A stretch of DNA of 64,000 nucleotides from Kryptolebias marmoratus. Taxonomy: Eukaryota; Chordata; Actinopteri; Cyprinodontiformes; Rivulidae. A program made the translations under genes and the position numbers. This document shows positions 1-11,860 of the stretch, piece after piece; the stretch's first letter is position 1; each line of letters begins with the position of its first letter. The notes below the pieces were generated by a model. That model ran no database searches and was not told the origin of the DNA. It saw nothing but the letters and a program-made list of their open reading frames with translations. The stretch is taken from NCBI RefSeq assembly GCF_001649575.2, contig NC_051444.1, positions 23,978,043-24,042,042 on the forward strand, in the 5' to 3' direction.

Positions 1-2400
1 CCACCAGGGCTACCTCGTGGAACAAATAATCTCCCGCTCTTCCAAGAAGAGCTGGAAATCTCCACAATCTGAACGGCGTACAAGAAAAATCCTCATAAAG
101 CACTTATGTCTTTATCTCCACATGACTGTGAAATTCCCTAACCCTCTCCTGTTCAGTAATTTTCCAACAATGCGGCTGCAGTCTCTTTCTCTCTCTTTTT
201 TTTCCTCCTAAACACACGCAGCTGTTCCACCTCACTAATTTGGACTCCTCTCGATGAGTTTGGACATTTATTCCTCATAAGCTGTTCTTTAAAGATCCCA
301 AAATGTGAAGTACTGCAGAAAATGTCACCCTGATCTGTTATCACACACGGAGTGAGCCTCGAGACATGCTGGTGAGAATCCCTCAGTCAGACAGCTGGAT
401 CTTTAGGCGTCGCTTTCGTGGAGCTTTACAGTCAGAATCTGCAGAATCTGGTTTTATTTCTCAGATTGTGCTCGGGGTTTTAAAAGGATGAATAATGTGG
501 ACGACTTGCACTTCTTATCTCGCCCAGATGGCCATGTCCTTCCTCTGCTCTCGACCTGCCTGGAAACTATCATTACTCAGGCTCATAAAAAACGCCTCGC
601 CTTTATTTCAGCTTCACATTAGAAGAAGACAGTGGAGCAAGCATTAGTGGACATTTGCTGCTTTTAGTCGGGCAGATACTTTTATGTTTAATGAATAAAA
701 AAGTGGAGGAATCAAAACTAAACAAAGGTTTAAGTGTTTTGATGAAATGCTTGATCTGTAAGTAATCAGAGATATATGAAAACTTCCTATTTTCCAGAGT
801 TGTTTGGTAATAAATATACTGTAAGGAAATTTTTACCACCCTTTTTTTCCAACTTTGAGACAACACACATTGCCTGGCACCTTTCATACTAAGATCATCA
901 GATCATCAGAAAAGTTTTGGCCAAATCTTTAAAAAAATGGTTTCACGAGATCTCCTTCAGTGCGTTAGAACTTGGAGTATGTGTTGTGACTTACTCTCAG
1001 CGACTACCACTTTAAATTCCAGCTCTATATCTGCAAAAACGGCCACATTTCATTGCAACCACCCTTGTGTTCGGTGCAGGTCAGTTGGCTGTGGTGGCCA
1101 TCTTGAATCAGGTTGACCCCCAAGCATTAACCAGTTGCAGATGTGCATCCAGTAGTCAGTTTCTCGTCAGTCTAATGTAACATCTTGTTAATGGACAGGC
1201 AAACAGACACATGCATGCACTCAGATGCAAGAACAAAAACTTTATTGCCTGCCTTTTGCCTTTTTGCAGGAGGGGGGAAAAATATGAAAAATATGCAGCT
1301 TTATTACTGAGATGTCAAAATGTACATTTGTCAATCCAGTTTTGCGTCAGAAGCTGCACTTTTTCCCAGAAAGTTATAATAACATACTTTGGTGTTTAAG
1401 ACAGCGCTACCTAAGCTGGTATTATTCCGTAAAATCTGCAGACTTTCCTGTGGCCTTTAGTTTCGAGCAGCTGCAGCTGTAACTCCTCACTGTGTGTTTA
1501 TCTCGCCACCCTGGTGCCAGGCTCTTATTTTCCCCTGAAACTGTATACAAAATCGTTGGTACGAGTGGCCCGGGAAGGAGCGGCACATACTGTTCCCTGC
1601 TTTGTCATCCCATCTGTGCAGAAAGACCCGGCTCCTCCGTCTGTAGGCGCACGAGGCCAGAGGTTACCCAGAGGTCTGAGAGCCCGTGATTTGTTTGACT
1701 ACTCATCGGCAGCAAACACCAGCTTGAATTTTGTCCAAATTTAGTAAAACGAGACGGCTTTGAACTTGAATCCATCACTTAGTTGGATGTTTTGCAATCT
1801 GGACTCGAGCTGTATACATTTTGATATTACATTTACAAATAAATCTGAGCTTGTCACAACTTCGGCTATGAAGTGCTGAAAGAATGAGTGACCTTTTTTT
1901 GGTTTAAACTGCCAAAAATCTTATTGTTTCAACATTCATAAAAAGGTTTAACGGGTTTTCAGTCCGCGTACCATGCTTCATGTACATAAAAGTTATCATT
2001 CTTTACAGAAAACACCTTATCAGAGGGGTTTCCACGAACAGTGGTTGGTCAGAAGTCCCCAAGCCTCGCGTCCTCCCTCTCACGCTGCGCTTTTCGAGCC
2101 ATGGAGTCGTTTCGTTAGCAGCACCCGTCAGCTGCAGCCTGACAATGTGCCCGTTTGTGTCGCCCTCACAGGCGCTGCATTTATGCTGCACTCTGCTCGA
2201 GTTCGCAGGTGCTTCGTAAGCATCGCCCCAGTCAGCACCTGCTGTCAGACTCTGTCCCGCTGCACCGACAAAAACACCTGCAGCAGCGAGTCACCCAGAA
2301 AAGGCTTCTTATTTCTCTAAATGACGTCGAAGGCATGCAGTCACAGCGGATGTGCTCGTTTTTTCTGGACTCGTTGACTTATGAGCATTTCTATGTTCCT
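1..2400. other. Non-coding stretch, presumed 5' intron of myo9a
   Basis: I see no exon with splice sites and no recognisable protein. Short open frames here have no family resemblance. The stretch is assigned to the intron before the switch-I exon by inference, since the motor is incomplete upstream. An upstream neighbouring gene or an alternative promoter cannot be excluded. Confidence 0.5.
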
Positions 2401-2411
2401 AATGCCTGCAG

Positions 2412-2424
2412 CTATATATGTATG

Positions 2425-2477
<53 letters not shown>

Positions 2478-2500
2478 ATTATTTTTTTTATTTTTTTTTT
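2412..2500. repeat. TATG/TA microsatellite followed by T-rich tract
   Basis: A tatg run passes into about 25 TA units and then TTA and poly-T. This is a simple sequence repeat, likely polymorphic. Confidence 0.95.
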
Positions 2501-2749
2501 TTCCTGTTTGGTAGAAATTTCTGATAAAAGTTACATTTTTTTAAGGTTTCTGAAGCAGATTATTTAGGAGGTGGTTGACTGAGGTCTTTGAGTGTTTATT
2601 TTAGTGCAGCTTCTTCCACTTAGATTTAGTTTGGTTTTCTTTTTGTAATGTAAGTGTTAACTGTCCACGTTTTCACGGTTTTCCAGTGCTCTTTATTGCC
2701 CATTGCCAAACAGTGAATGTAAACACAGTAAGGCTTTTACCTGTGTGCG

Positions 2750-3230
2750 TTGGTAGCATTAGCAACATAATCTCATGAAACACTGGAAGGATTTTGATAA
2801 AACTCTTAAAAATTATTGACTGGATGCACATCAGCTGATTAACATTTGGAGTGAACTGCATTGAAGATGGCTGCCACCACTAAGCGACCTTAGCAAACAC
2901 TTAAATGGCTATAACATAGTTAATTTGACAGATTTTGAGCTAATATTTGGTATGGTAGTAGCTGAGAGTGATCCCCAGCACATGCCCGGAGCACTAACTG
3001 ATCATAGGAGATTTGTTTTCTAAAACTTTAACTATTACAGTCAGTTCTGCCTGTCTGTTGACAAAACATCTCATAAACCGCTGGAAGGATTTTAGTGAAA
3101 CTTTCAGAAAGCAACCACTGGATGTACATCTTTAAATGATTGAACTTTTGAAATCAACCCAAATCAAAACATCCAAACAGCTCATCAACATTAGCCAACA
3201 ACTCGGCCAATTTTACAGATAACACATACT
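2750..3230 (+). repeat. Dispersed repeat, AAGATGGC family, two tandem units
   Basis: Two degenerate units (about 2750-3030 and 3035-3230) share the phrases atctcatgaaacactgg, gatgtacatc, aagatggctgcc, ttttacagat and gtagtagctgagagt. Related units occur at 21980-22510, 33840-34140 and 53545-54175, with fragments at 30840-31000 and 48250-48345. The family is unnamed here. Confidence 0.8.
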
Positions 3231-4045
3231 TTAAGCACCAACAAATAACCCGAGATCTTGAAGTGTCGTATAAAATCATGCATAACGTCATTAACAAGGC
3301 TCGACTAGAACAGCTATAACTCTGTGCCTTATCGTAAACATGTGGCCTTAAACGGGTGATTTGCATTCCTTCAAGGAATACAGCGCCTTTTAATTTGATA
3401 AAGAAACAATGAAGTGTTTAACTTTGGTCACTGTTCTGTTTCAGGGAGAAGCCGTTGTTTATATTTCTTTATTCTCGTCAGTAACACACTGGAATTGTTG
3501 GTATGATGTGCGCAGCCAGCTGGGTGATGTTTTCCCACGTCATCCGTCACTGACTGTAATTTAATGAATCAGCAGCTGTTCGGGGCTTGTGTTTAGGAGT
3601 CCTGCTGGGATGCGCTGTCATGGCATCCTCCCCTCCCGCCGCTCTTTCTTTGCAGGAGTGACAGAAAAAAATTAAAACAAGAAAAGCCAACAGGGCTGTC
3701 AAACTTTCCTGTTGGTGCTATTTTACTAAAGCCGTCCTCCCTGCTTTTTTAGTTCAAATTCCAGTGAATTATTGTTAAGATGAAAGCAGTTTCTGCCTAA
3801 CGTTTGTTGGAAACTGGTTCTTAGCGGAGAGAAAGACACCAGCTGTTGCCTCCTTCAGAACAGTCGGTCCTTTTTTTTTTTTTTTTCATCCCCATGATTA
3901 TGGGAGGGTTACATAAACGCTGAAAGCCCAGCCACCACTCCTCACTTGAGTTACATAAATCCTTGCAGGTGACCTCTCTGGTGGTTCAGTGTGAGGTTTG
4001 TGCTCATCTTCTGCTTCCCACATGTCCAGATGTGGTGGAATAAAA
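3231..4045. other. Non-coding stretch, nothing recognised
   Basis: AT-rich unique-looking sequence with a poly-T tract near 3870. I see no supported exon or RNA gene. Confidence 0.5.
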
Positions 4046-4266
4046 CTTTTAACGTGAAAGGCGCAGATATCCGGAATGGAGGAAAAAAAAAAAAAAAAAA
4101 AAAAAAAAACACACAAGGATGGGATCCTCTCTGAGTCATGCTGGGTTTGTGATTTTGAATCATGCAGAGAGAAACTTCTTAGAGAGATTGTTNCTTTTAA
4201 CGTGAAAGGCGCAGATATCCGGAATGGAGGAAAAAAAAAAAAAAAAAAAAAGAAAAAACACACAAG
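4046..4266. repeat. Local 65-70 bp duplication around a single N
   Basis: The segment from 4046 (cttttaacgtgaaaggcgca, then gatatccggaatggagg, poly-A and acacacaag) is repeated almost exactly from 4194. The second copy starts immediately after the only lone N (4193) in the sequence. The arrangement looks like an assembly join rather than a biological tandem. Confidence 0.8.
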
Positions 4267-7200
4267 ATGGATGTCACCCTGGAGCAAAAGGCTCATGGAA
4301 ACAACATCTCAGCTGGCCATGTGCTGCACTGCCTGCTTGTTTGTTGATTATTCCACATTTAGGAACGTTTTGTGTTGATTTTTGGGAAGACAGGTTATCA
4401 TTTGAGGAAATGCAAAGCAAACTTGGTTATATTTTATTTAACTTTACACTGCAACAGCTCCAAATAGGCTTTGTGGTTTGTTGGGCTAATGTGACAGCGT
4501 AGATTTAACCTACCTTTAGTTGCCAAGATGCCCTGCCATTCTCCTTATTTTGACCTGATGTTATCAGAGATCAATGACAGACTCATAAAATTCACTAACT
4601 TGCCTAAAGCGTATAATTGTGATGAGTGCCGTGAAGTCATCTACTGGCTCTTTTAGAATTAAACTGAAGCACTCAAAAGTAAATGGTGTCCAGCATTTTG
4701 CATTCAACAATTAAAGACCTTGAAGGAAGGCATGTAACCCGCTGCCTTTCATGGAAGAACTTTACTCTGAGATCATCTTATGTTGAGAAATGACCGATTA
4801 TAGTTGTTTCGGTCAAACCTTGAAATTATTGTTAGGCATAATCTTCTGCAATATTGAGAAACATCAAGCTCAGAGTATGATTTGTGAAGGACTCTTAACT
4901 ACAGCTACACCAAATTTTAGCCTAATGTCTGTAAAATTGACTGATTTATGGACATTTTTTTGTGCTTTTTAGGGCAAGTTTGCTGCTGAGGCCATCTTGA
5001 GTTGAGGTGTGGATGTTGTACTACAGAACAAAGATTTTCCTTATCTTACATTTTGAACTTGTTAAAAGACTTAGAAAAAGCTTTAATCTGTGAACACATC
5101 TGTGTGTGATGTGGGCCAGAAGATCTGAAGCTGGACGGCCTCCCTCGGATTGAACTGGTGATCATCCTGATGTTTGTGTGTCACAGATCTCTCTAATCGG
5201 CTTGCCCTCCTTTCAGCCGGGACCACGTGGCTCGCCGTTTCTGTTAAGGCCTTGCCGCGGTAGCCTCACCTGGCTGCCCTGCCCCACTGCAGTGTTAGCC
5301 GGGCGGCTAATGCTTGACATGTGGCGCCCATATGGACGCGTTGCGATAAGACCACCTGTTCCGACTTTGTTCCAGGACGTTTAGACAGAGATTTACTCGT
5401 ATGACCTGGGTGTTGGCTAATGACAGAGAGGTCACCACACACATCCTGGATGGTACAGCACACACACACTCACACACACACACACATTGGGATTCATCTG
5501 TCAGCTGAAGTTAGAGATCAAATGGAGCTTATAATCGCTGGTTAAAAACTAACTTAATGTGCTTCTTGCAAGCCTTACAGGAAGAAGTCTGATGAGTTGC
5601 ATCAGTTTAGTTCTTTAAGTTAACTAAATGCTCAGAATAATTAAAGACCTATTGTTCCTTGAAGGACTCTATACCACCCACCCCCTTAACACTTCAAATT
5701 GGGACGTGACTCCCATGTTTTTCAGGACATCGTGTCCCCACCTCGCACTCCCCCTCATTTTTACATTCCACTTCACTGTATGGCAGCCGGACTTGGGAAG
5801 CTTCTCTCTGCGCCTCGTGCATTTCCTCTCTTTCCGCTGATGCCTGGGCTCCATGTTTTATGGGAGCGCTGTGTGGAGGGACTGCGATCGTATGGAGTCG
5901 TGGCCAAGAAAGTGATGTTGCACATGGTTGTTTCTGGTCGTCGTATTGTCTTTTTTTTTTCTACGTTTGTAGGCGGTGGCGCTCACAGACAGACAATCCT
6001 GCTGTAGTGGCCTCCCCCGTGTTTGTGTAAAGACTCACAATCAGGATGTAAAGAGTCGGATTAAAGTTTCTCTTCACAGATCCACCTATGATCCCTCGTG
6101 ACACACCTCTACATACACCCAGAGACAGAGCCATACACAAAACACTAGCATTTGTGTGTATAGAGCAAAACGTGGGAGGTTTTAAACAAAAGTGCCTTTC
6201 TATTGTTACCCACCATCGTGCCTAGTTGCGTAGCTGCTTGATTGTGTTCGTTTCATAACAATCAGGACCGGGTTTTTCCCCTTAAGAACTGAAGCTACCC
6301 TAACTTCAGCAAATGTTCAAATAAGGTACGACGTTTTGTAAATTCACCGATGCACTGTTTCTAATTTTGACTCATGTGTTCATTCGGTCTGAGTTGTAGG
6401 GACAGCAGCCAAAGCAGAGCTGCCCTGACTTCCCTCTCCCTCCGAGCTCTTCCGGCAGGACACGAAGGCATTCCTAAAACAGACTAAACCTCTGCTGCGA
6501 GAGCCGGGTCCGTCCAAGGGTCTCTCACCAGTCCGGCATGCCTGGAATACCTCACCTGGGAGGCATACAGGAGATGACAAACGTCCAGACTATTTCGACT
6601 GGGCGTTTCCGATGTGCACACTTAAACGCAGACAGAAAGAATGTCAGTTTTTTTTCATTCTTAAAAGGCCGAACTAGAAACTGTGGTTGCTTAAAGGGAG
6701 AGCAGGGTGATCTTATTCGCAATCTTTATCCAAAGCGGCTATCTGGCACAGAGAAATCACATATTGACACAGGCTCCAGCAGCGAGTGAGATTAGTGTTT
6801 GCTCTCAAAGATAGGCCTGTTGTCCTAATGGCAGGGCACATTTACTTAGTGCTTGTCAAACACGTCCTATACGGGTCAACAAATTGACTTAGACCACTCA
6901 GGGCTCTGTCATCATTAAAGCACCGTGCTGACTGGAACGACACCATATTCGCTCCATTACGCACTATTGCTTTCTTGTAGTTTTGATAAGGTTCATGAAG
7001 TGAAGTGGGATGGGAATCAGACCACATGTAAAACACAAACTCTTTATTTTTTATTTTTCTGTACAGCTTTAAACCACAACTTGTATTTTAGAGGGTATAT
7101 TGATATTGTGTTATTTTCTCCATCTTTTGGCCAGAGAAGCATTGAGCTGTTTTGATTTCCTAACATTAATTGTGCAGCTTTTCATTTTTATGATTTAGTA

Positions 7201-8270
7201 CAGACAAAATCAGAAAGATCCGTCTTAAAACCATTTCACTTTAGCTTTAATTTGAGTGGTTGGTGACCTACAAGACTGATGAGAAACGAGGAGAGCCGGA
7301 CATTAGCGGCTCCATGTGATCATTCTTGGTTGCAGCCTTCAGCGTGTCAGCCTGGTCTTCTTTAATGTCGGGGTCCTCATCCAGCTGCTTCTCCTCTGAG
7401 GTTCATATCGCTTCACGTCTGATGAAGAAAGGATTGCTGGACTTAGAAGAGGCCCCGTATTTATTTGGTCCAGATTTCTCGATTAACACACATAACTATG
7501 CTGCTGCATTACGTTCATGTGACTGTCACTGGAAGTTGCAAGTCTCAGAGTTTTGCACTTTTATATACAGATTATCATGAGAGTTTCATCCGACAGATAA
7601 TTATGCATACTGCTGGTAAATTTTGGCCCAAATTCTGCTAAGAGTTGGTGCAACGCATGCAAATGTGTCAATTAGGTGTGATTCCAAGCAAAGATTTTTG
7701 TTTTCATTGTATTTTTATTTTATTTTGCGCATTTATTTTATTTTATTTTTGGCTGCAGTTGCTTGTAGGCTCATTAGACAGTACGTAAACTAAAGCTCAG
7801 TATTTATCTACCCATGAAAAACGGAATATAACTACTCACTGAACAGATTAGCAAAAGATACAGCTCTTCTAAAACGTGACGTCAGAGGTCCGTGTTTCCA
7901 GTTCGGCTTGAGAAATCATATCTGCGAAAGCTTGAATCTCAGTCCTATTTCCTGGGTTTGTTCTTAATTTATAAATAAAGCGCGGTGACCAGTAAAAGGC
8001 ACCAGCGTGTGACTGACTCATCCATTTTAAGAGGTTCACAGCCATACTTGAACCTGACATTATCCCCACCCAGCCAGCGAAATAAACATTTTGAGTGGGG
8101 AGGCCAAGAGAGTGGCACGTAAAGGGGTTTTACTGTGGAAGCATTTACATCAGCACGCCGAGGCTTGTAAACCCCCCTCCCCTTCCTAGTACCAGGTATT
8201 TAAATCTGACAAGAATACTTTGACCCAATCTTTCTTCTTCCTTCTGTTTTCCTCTCAGTTGTGTGAAATA
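4267..8270. other. Non-coding stretch with a CA microsatellite
   Basis: I see no supported exon. A CA dinucleotide repeat lies at about 5459-5486. Poly-T tracts and short open frames without family resemblance make up the rest. Confidence 0.5.
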
Positions 8271-8559
8271 TTGAGCTCCATTTATACATTTTATTTGACC
8301 ACAGGCTTTCCTTTGGGCTCTTAGTGGGGTTTCTTACCACGCAACCCATATTTTAAAAAATTTTTTTTTGTTCACAAAATTAAAACAAATGGTTATAGTA
8401 TTAGATTAAATGGCAAAACATAAATACAAAAACAGTATTTTAGACCAAAATAGAAAGCGCACAGTTCTTACAAGCTTGAATCTAATGATTATATTTTAAG
8501 TTCAACCCAGTCTGATTCTTTAAGGCTAGCTTTCATATTTGTTCCCCAATTTGGCTTCT

Positions 8560-9070
8560 TGAGGGACAAGCCAAATGTGTTATTTGAGTGTTGGCTAACT
8601 TTTATGTCAAGATGACTCCACAGTGCTTCAGTCATGTTGCGGGTTAACCCCTTACGGAAAGTGTTTCATTTGGAGCGTTGACAGTGTGTTTGAGATTATT
8701 GTCCAAAAAAAAAGCAGTTTCCAGATGGCAGTACAGTGACTCTGCTTTCATGAACCCATCAGTTTTGTTTTGTATAGATTCCCGACACCTCTCAGTGAAG
8801 CGGAGTCCATGACAGAACCTTCACCGTGCTTCGCAGATGGCTGTAAAAACTCTGCTTTAATTTCCTCTTCTCGTTCTCTGTAAAAAGTTCCCATTCGGAT
8901 TCATCACTGTAAGGCACTGTAAGCTCTTGTTAAAATTTGGACAACCTAAACCTTTTTTTTTTGCCTGTTTTCCTTCCTTAAGAATGGCAGTCATTGTTCC
9001 ATTAGACCAGTCTTCATTAACATATCTCTCAGGACCTGAATCCGGTTTTTCATGGATTTTTCTCAAGACT
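8560..9070 (-). mobile_element. Decayed Tc1/mariner-like transposase remnant
   Basis: Read on the minus strand, fragments in shifting frames resemble Tc1/mariner transposase. They are YSDESEWELF (first acidic residue region), KHGEGSVM followed by GVGNLYKTK, and DNNLKHT (the DNDPKHT motif). Frameshifts and deletions mean it cannot be active. Terminal repeats were not located, so the limits are approximate. Confidence 0.55.
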
Positions 9071-9099
9071 TTTCAACATGTTTTGTTGCCTGAAGAATT

Positions 9100-11200
9100 T
9101 AAGGTGCCTAGAAAATGTAATATTTTTGGATCAAAGCAAAACAGTATTACAAAATCATATTTTTCTCATGTAGATTCTTTTTTAAGCCTGTATTAAGACA
9201 CTCAGCTGTGTTATTTTCTTACTTTTTATCAGGTGTGCCTTTATGGCTGGTTGTATACAAACTTTTAATCCTTGATGAAAGCCTATTTTAATCAGTTTTG
9301 ACAGTACACACCACCAAATTGATGGGAAGGTGTGAGGGGAAAATCAATCATATTTTTAAATGATTAGATTTCCCTCCAGCAGTTTGGCATTTAATATTTG
9401 GTACTGATTCACCTTCTCAACACAATGTTGTTGTGAGTCACGTGTTTAACTGTTTTGGGTTAGTAAATCACAGCAAAGCACATAGAAAGGCTGTTAATTA
9501 CAGTCAGCCAGTCTGGCCAATTAACCAATCACACTCATGTAATCAGCTGTTCATCACATACTGGCCACAGAGAGAGTTTTCAATTATTGGCAAAAGCAAA
9601 CATAGTTTGAACTTCTTTTTCCTCAGTCAAAGCAAATGCAGCTCAGTTTAAAGGTGGAGGTATTAGGACATAAAGCTGCAGATGGTTTCTGCTCTGAGAA
9701 GAACCAGTACACCTTTTTCTTTTATATTTGAGCAGCAAACTGAATGAAATATTTCCCAACTTGAGGAGCTCTTAAGCAAATACACAAGTTGATTTTAGAC
9801 ATTCAAATAAATGCACCTAAACAAAAAATTGTTTTTTTAAAATGGGATGCTAATAAGGGTTCAAAAAGTATATATTATATTGTACTGCAAATATGATAAT
9901 TTGCTAATTGAGCTAACAATTGTCCACAAAGTCAGCTTATTTGTACATTTAGAGTCATTATATGCAGCTCTTTCTTCTCTGACATCGACAGCAGCAGTGG
10001 TTGGTGGTGGATAGCGTTGCAGATTAAATAAACCACCAATATTTAGATTTGACGAAGACCCCGCTCCACCACGGCTGCCCACAGAAGTGTGCGGGGCAGG
10101 ACGGCCTGGACCACCAGGCGAGCGCCGCTCGTATCGATCCGCACAGATTTCCCTCAGCCTGAGTCAGGGCTGAATGTCTGCCAACAAACTGCAGCACTGC
10201 GGACATGGGTGTGGCCTCGCCTGAAAGGGCCTTTGAAAGACAGCTTCCATGTGCGGCGGTGTTGTTCTGAATGCATGAATGCTGCTCCGATGACAACTCA
10301 CAAGTGTCAGTGTAACAGTTTGTGGGCTACATAATAAGAAGCAGTCATTATTGAAGCCACAAAGCTTCGCAGGCAGAATAACTGAGTTGTAGTTAGTTCA
10401 TAACACAGATGTTGTTGGACACATGAAGGCACAACAGAGAAGGTTCAAAACACAACTTTCATTTTCTTAACTAAAACACAATACTTAAATAAAATCTAAC
10501 TCCTGTAAGGAACCTACATTAAAAACACACGCCCCCTCCACCAGAAGTACCCTTCACACATGAAGGCAATAATAATAAAAGTAAAAAGAAGACAAAACTA
10601 TACAAATATGGGTCTTGCGCAAAGTAAATAAATATGATATGCAAAAAGATAAAAATAAAGATTAATAATAATCATGTCCCAGATGATATGATTATTTAGC
10701 AGCATTCAGGACTCTAATGGCCCATAGGCAGAACCTGTTTATCATTCTATATAAGAAATAATAGTAATAAAAATAAATATGTATAAGATGTAGAAACACT
10801 TTGAGGCATTTTGTTGAGCATAGATAAAGTTAAAAAGGTGGACTTCTTTCTTGTTTACATCACATTAGCTCCTGATTTGTTTGAGTAAGCTACCAACTAG
10901 AGACGGTACATATATTAATGAGTTATTGTCTGATCTGTCAATTGACTTGAAATTATCCAAAGAATTAATTCAAGTTCAAGATCATTAATAAAGCGCTTTT
11001 AAAAACTGCTGCTGGCCAATGTGATGTACCTAAAGTGGCATGAAAATAATGAAAAAAAGCAAAGAAATATCACAAAAAACAGAGAATTGGGAAAACATTA
11101 CAGTGATAGAAGCATTTCTACTCAAGTTTAATTAAAAGTGTTGTGATGAAATTTCAAAATGGCAAAAGTAGAAGCAGCTGGTGGCTGAAGTTAGACGATT
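9100..11200. other. Non-coding stretch with a GC-richer patch
   Basis: I see no supported exon. A GC-richer patch at about 10060-10270 stands out from the AT-rich surroundings but has no recognisable coding content. It could be unique regulatory DNA or an old repeat. Confidence 0.4.
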
Positions 11201-11209
11201 TTGCCCGAT

Positions 11210-11860
11210 CACCTCAGTGTGCCAACATAGACCTCGAGATGACTAAAAGCAAATCCTCGTTCGAACTAATAGATCTGCAGGGCCCATAAGGCTGCAGGAG
11301 GTCAGACAGAGAGACTATAGCCTGCCCATTAGGTGCTTTATAGGTCAACAATAAAACCAACGTGGAGCCTGTAAAGAGCTGCAGGCTCAGGGGAAATACG
11401 CCCGTGCTTTCTTGGTGCTGGTAAAACATGAGCTGCATCATTTTGAGCTAACTGCACGGGAGGCCAGCCCGGCTGACACCAACATACAGAGTACACTGAT
11501 CCAGCTGGGAGGTGGTAACAGCGTGGATCAACATTTCAAAGTCATTTAAATGATTTTAAAAACAAGATATCACCTTAGATTAAGCCATAGATTATGAAAT
11601 GATGCCTTTACTAATGAACAAATCTGTTTCTTAAAGTAAAATTCAGGATAAAATATCAGATCTTTTACATGTGATCTTGTGAGAGGTTCAGATTTACACA
11701 GACCTGTGTAAGAAGGTCTCAGTTACTCCTAAATTCAGTTTTATCTTCGCTGAAAAGTGTAAAGCTGTCCAACTATTTGTAAGCTGGTCAAAATGTAGTT
11801 TCAATAAAAAAGAATGATCGAAGGTAAACCCGAGTGTCGTCTGCGTAGGATGGAAGAGAG
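11210..11860. repeat. Degenerate teleost interspersed repeat
   Basis: Phrases such as ggtcaacaataaaacca, taaagagctgcaggctcag and gtggatcaacatttcaaagt resemble a common fish interspersed repeat that I recall without a secure name. The copy is badly diverged. Confidence 0.4.

Noticed and set aside
3898..4502. Overlapping open frames rich in Lys or Phe around 4.0-4.5 kb
   Set aside because: They are translations of poly-A/poly-T tracts within the locally duplicated, N-containing segment.
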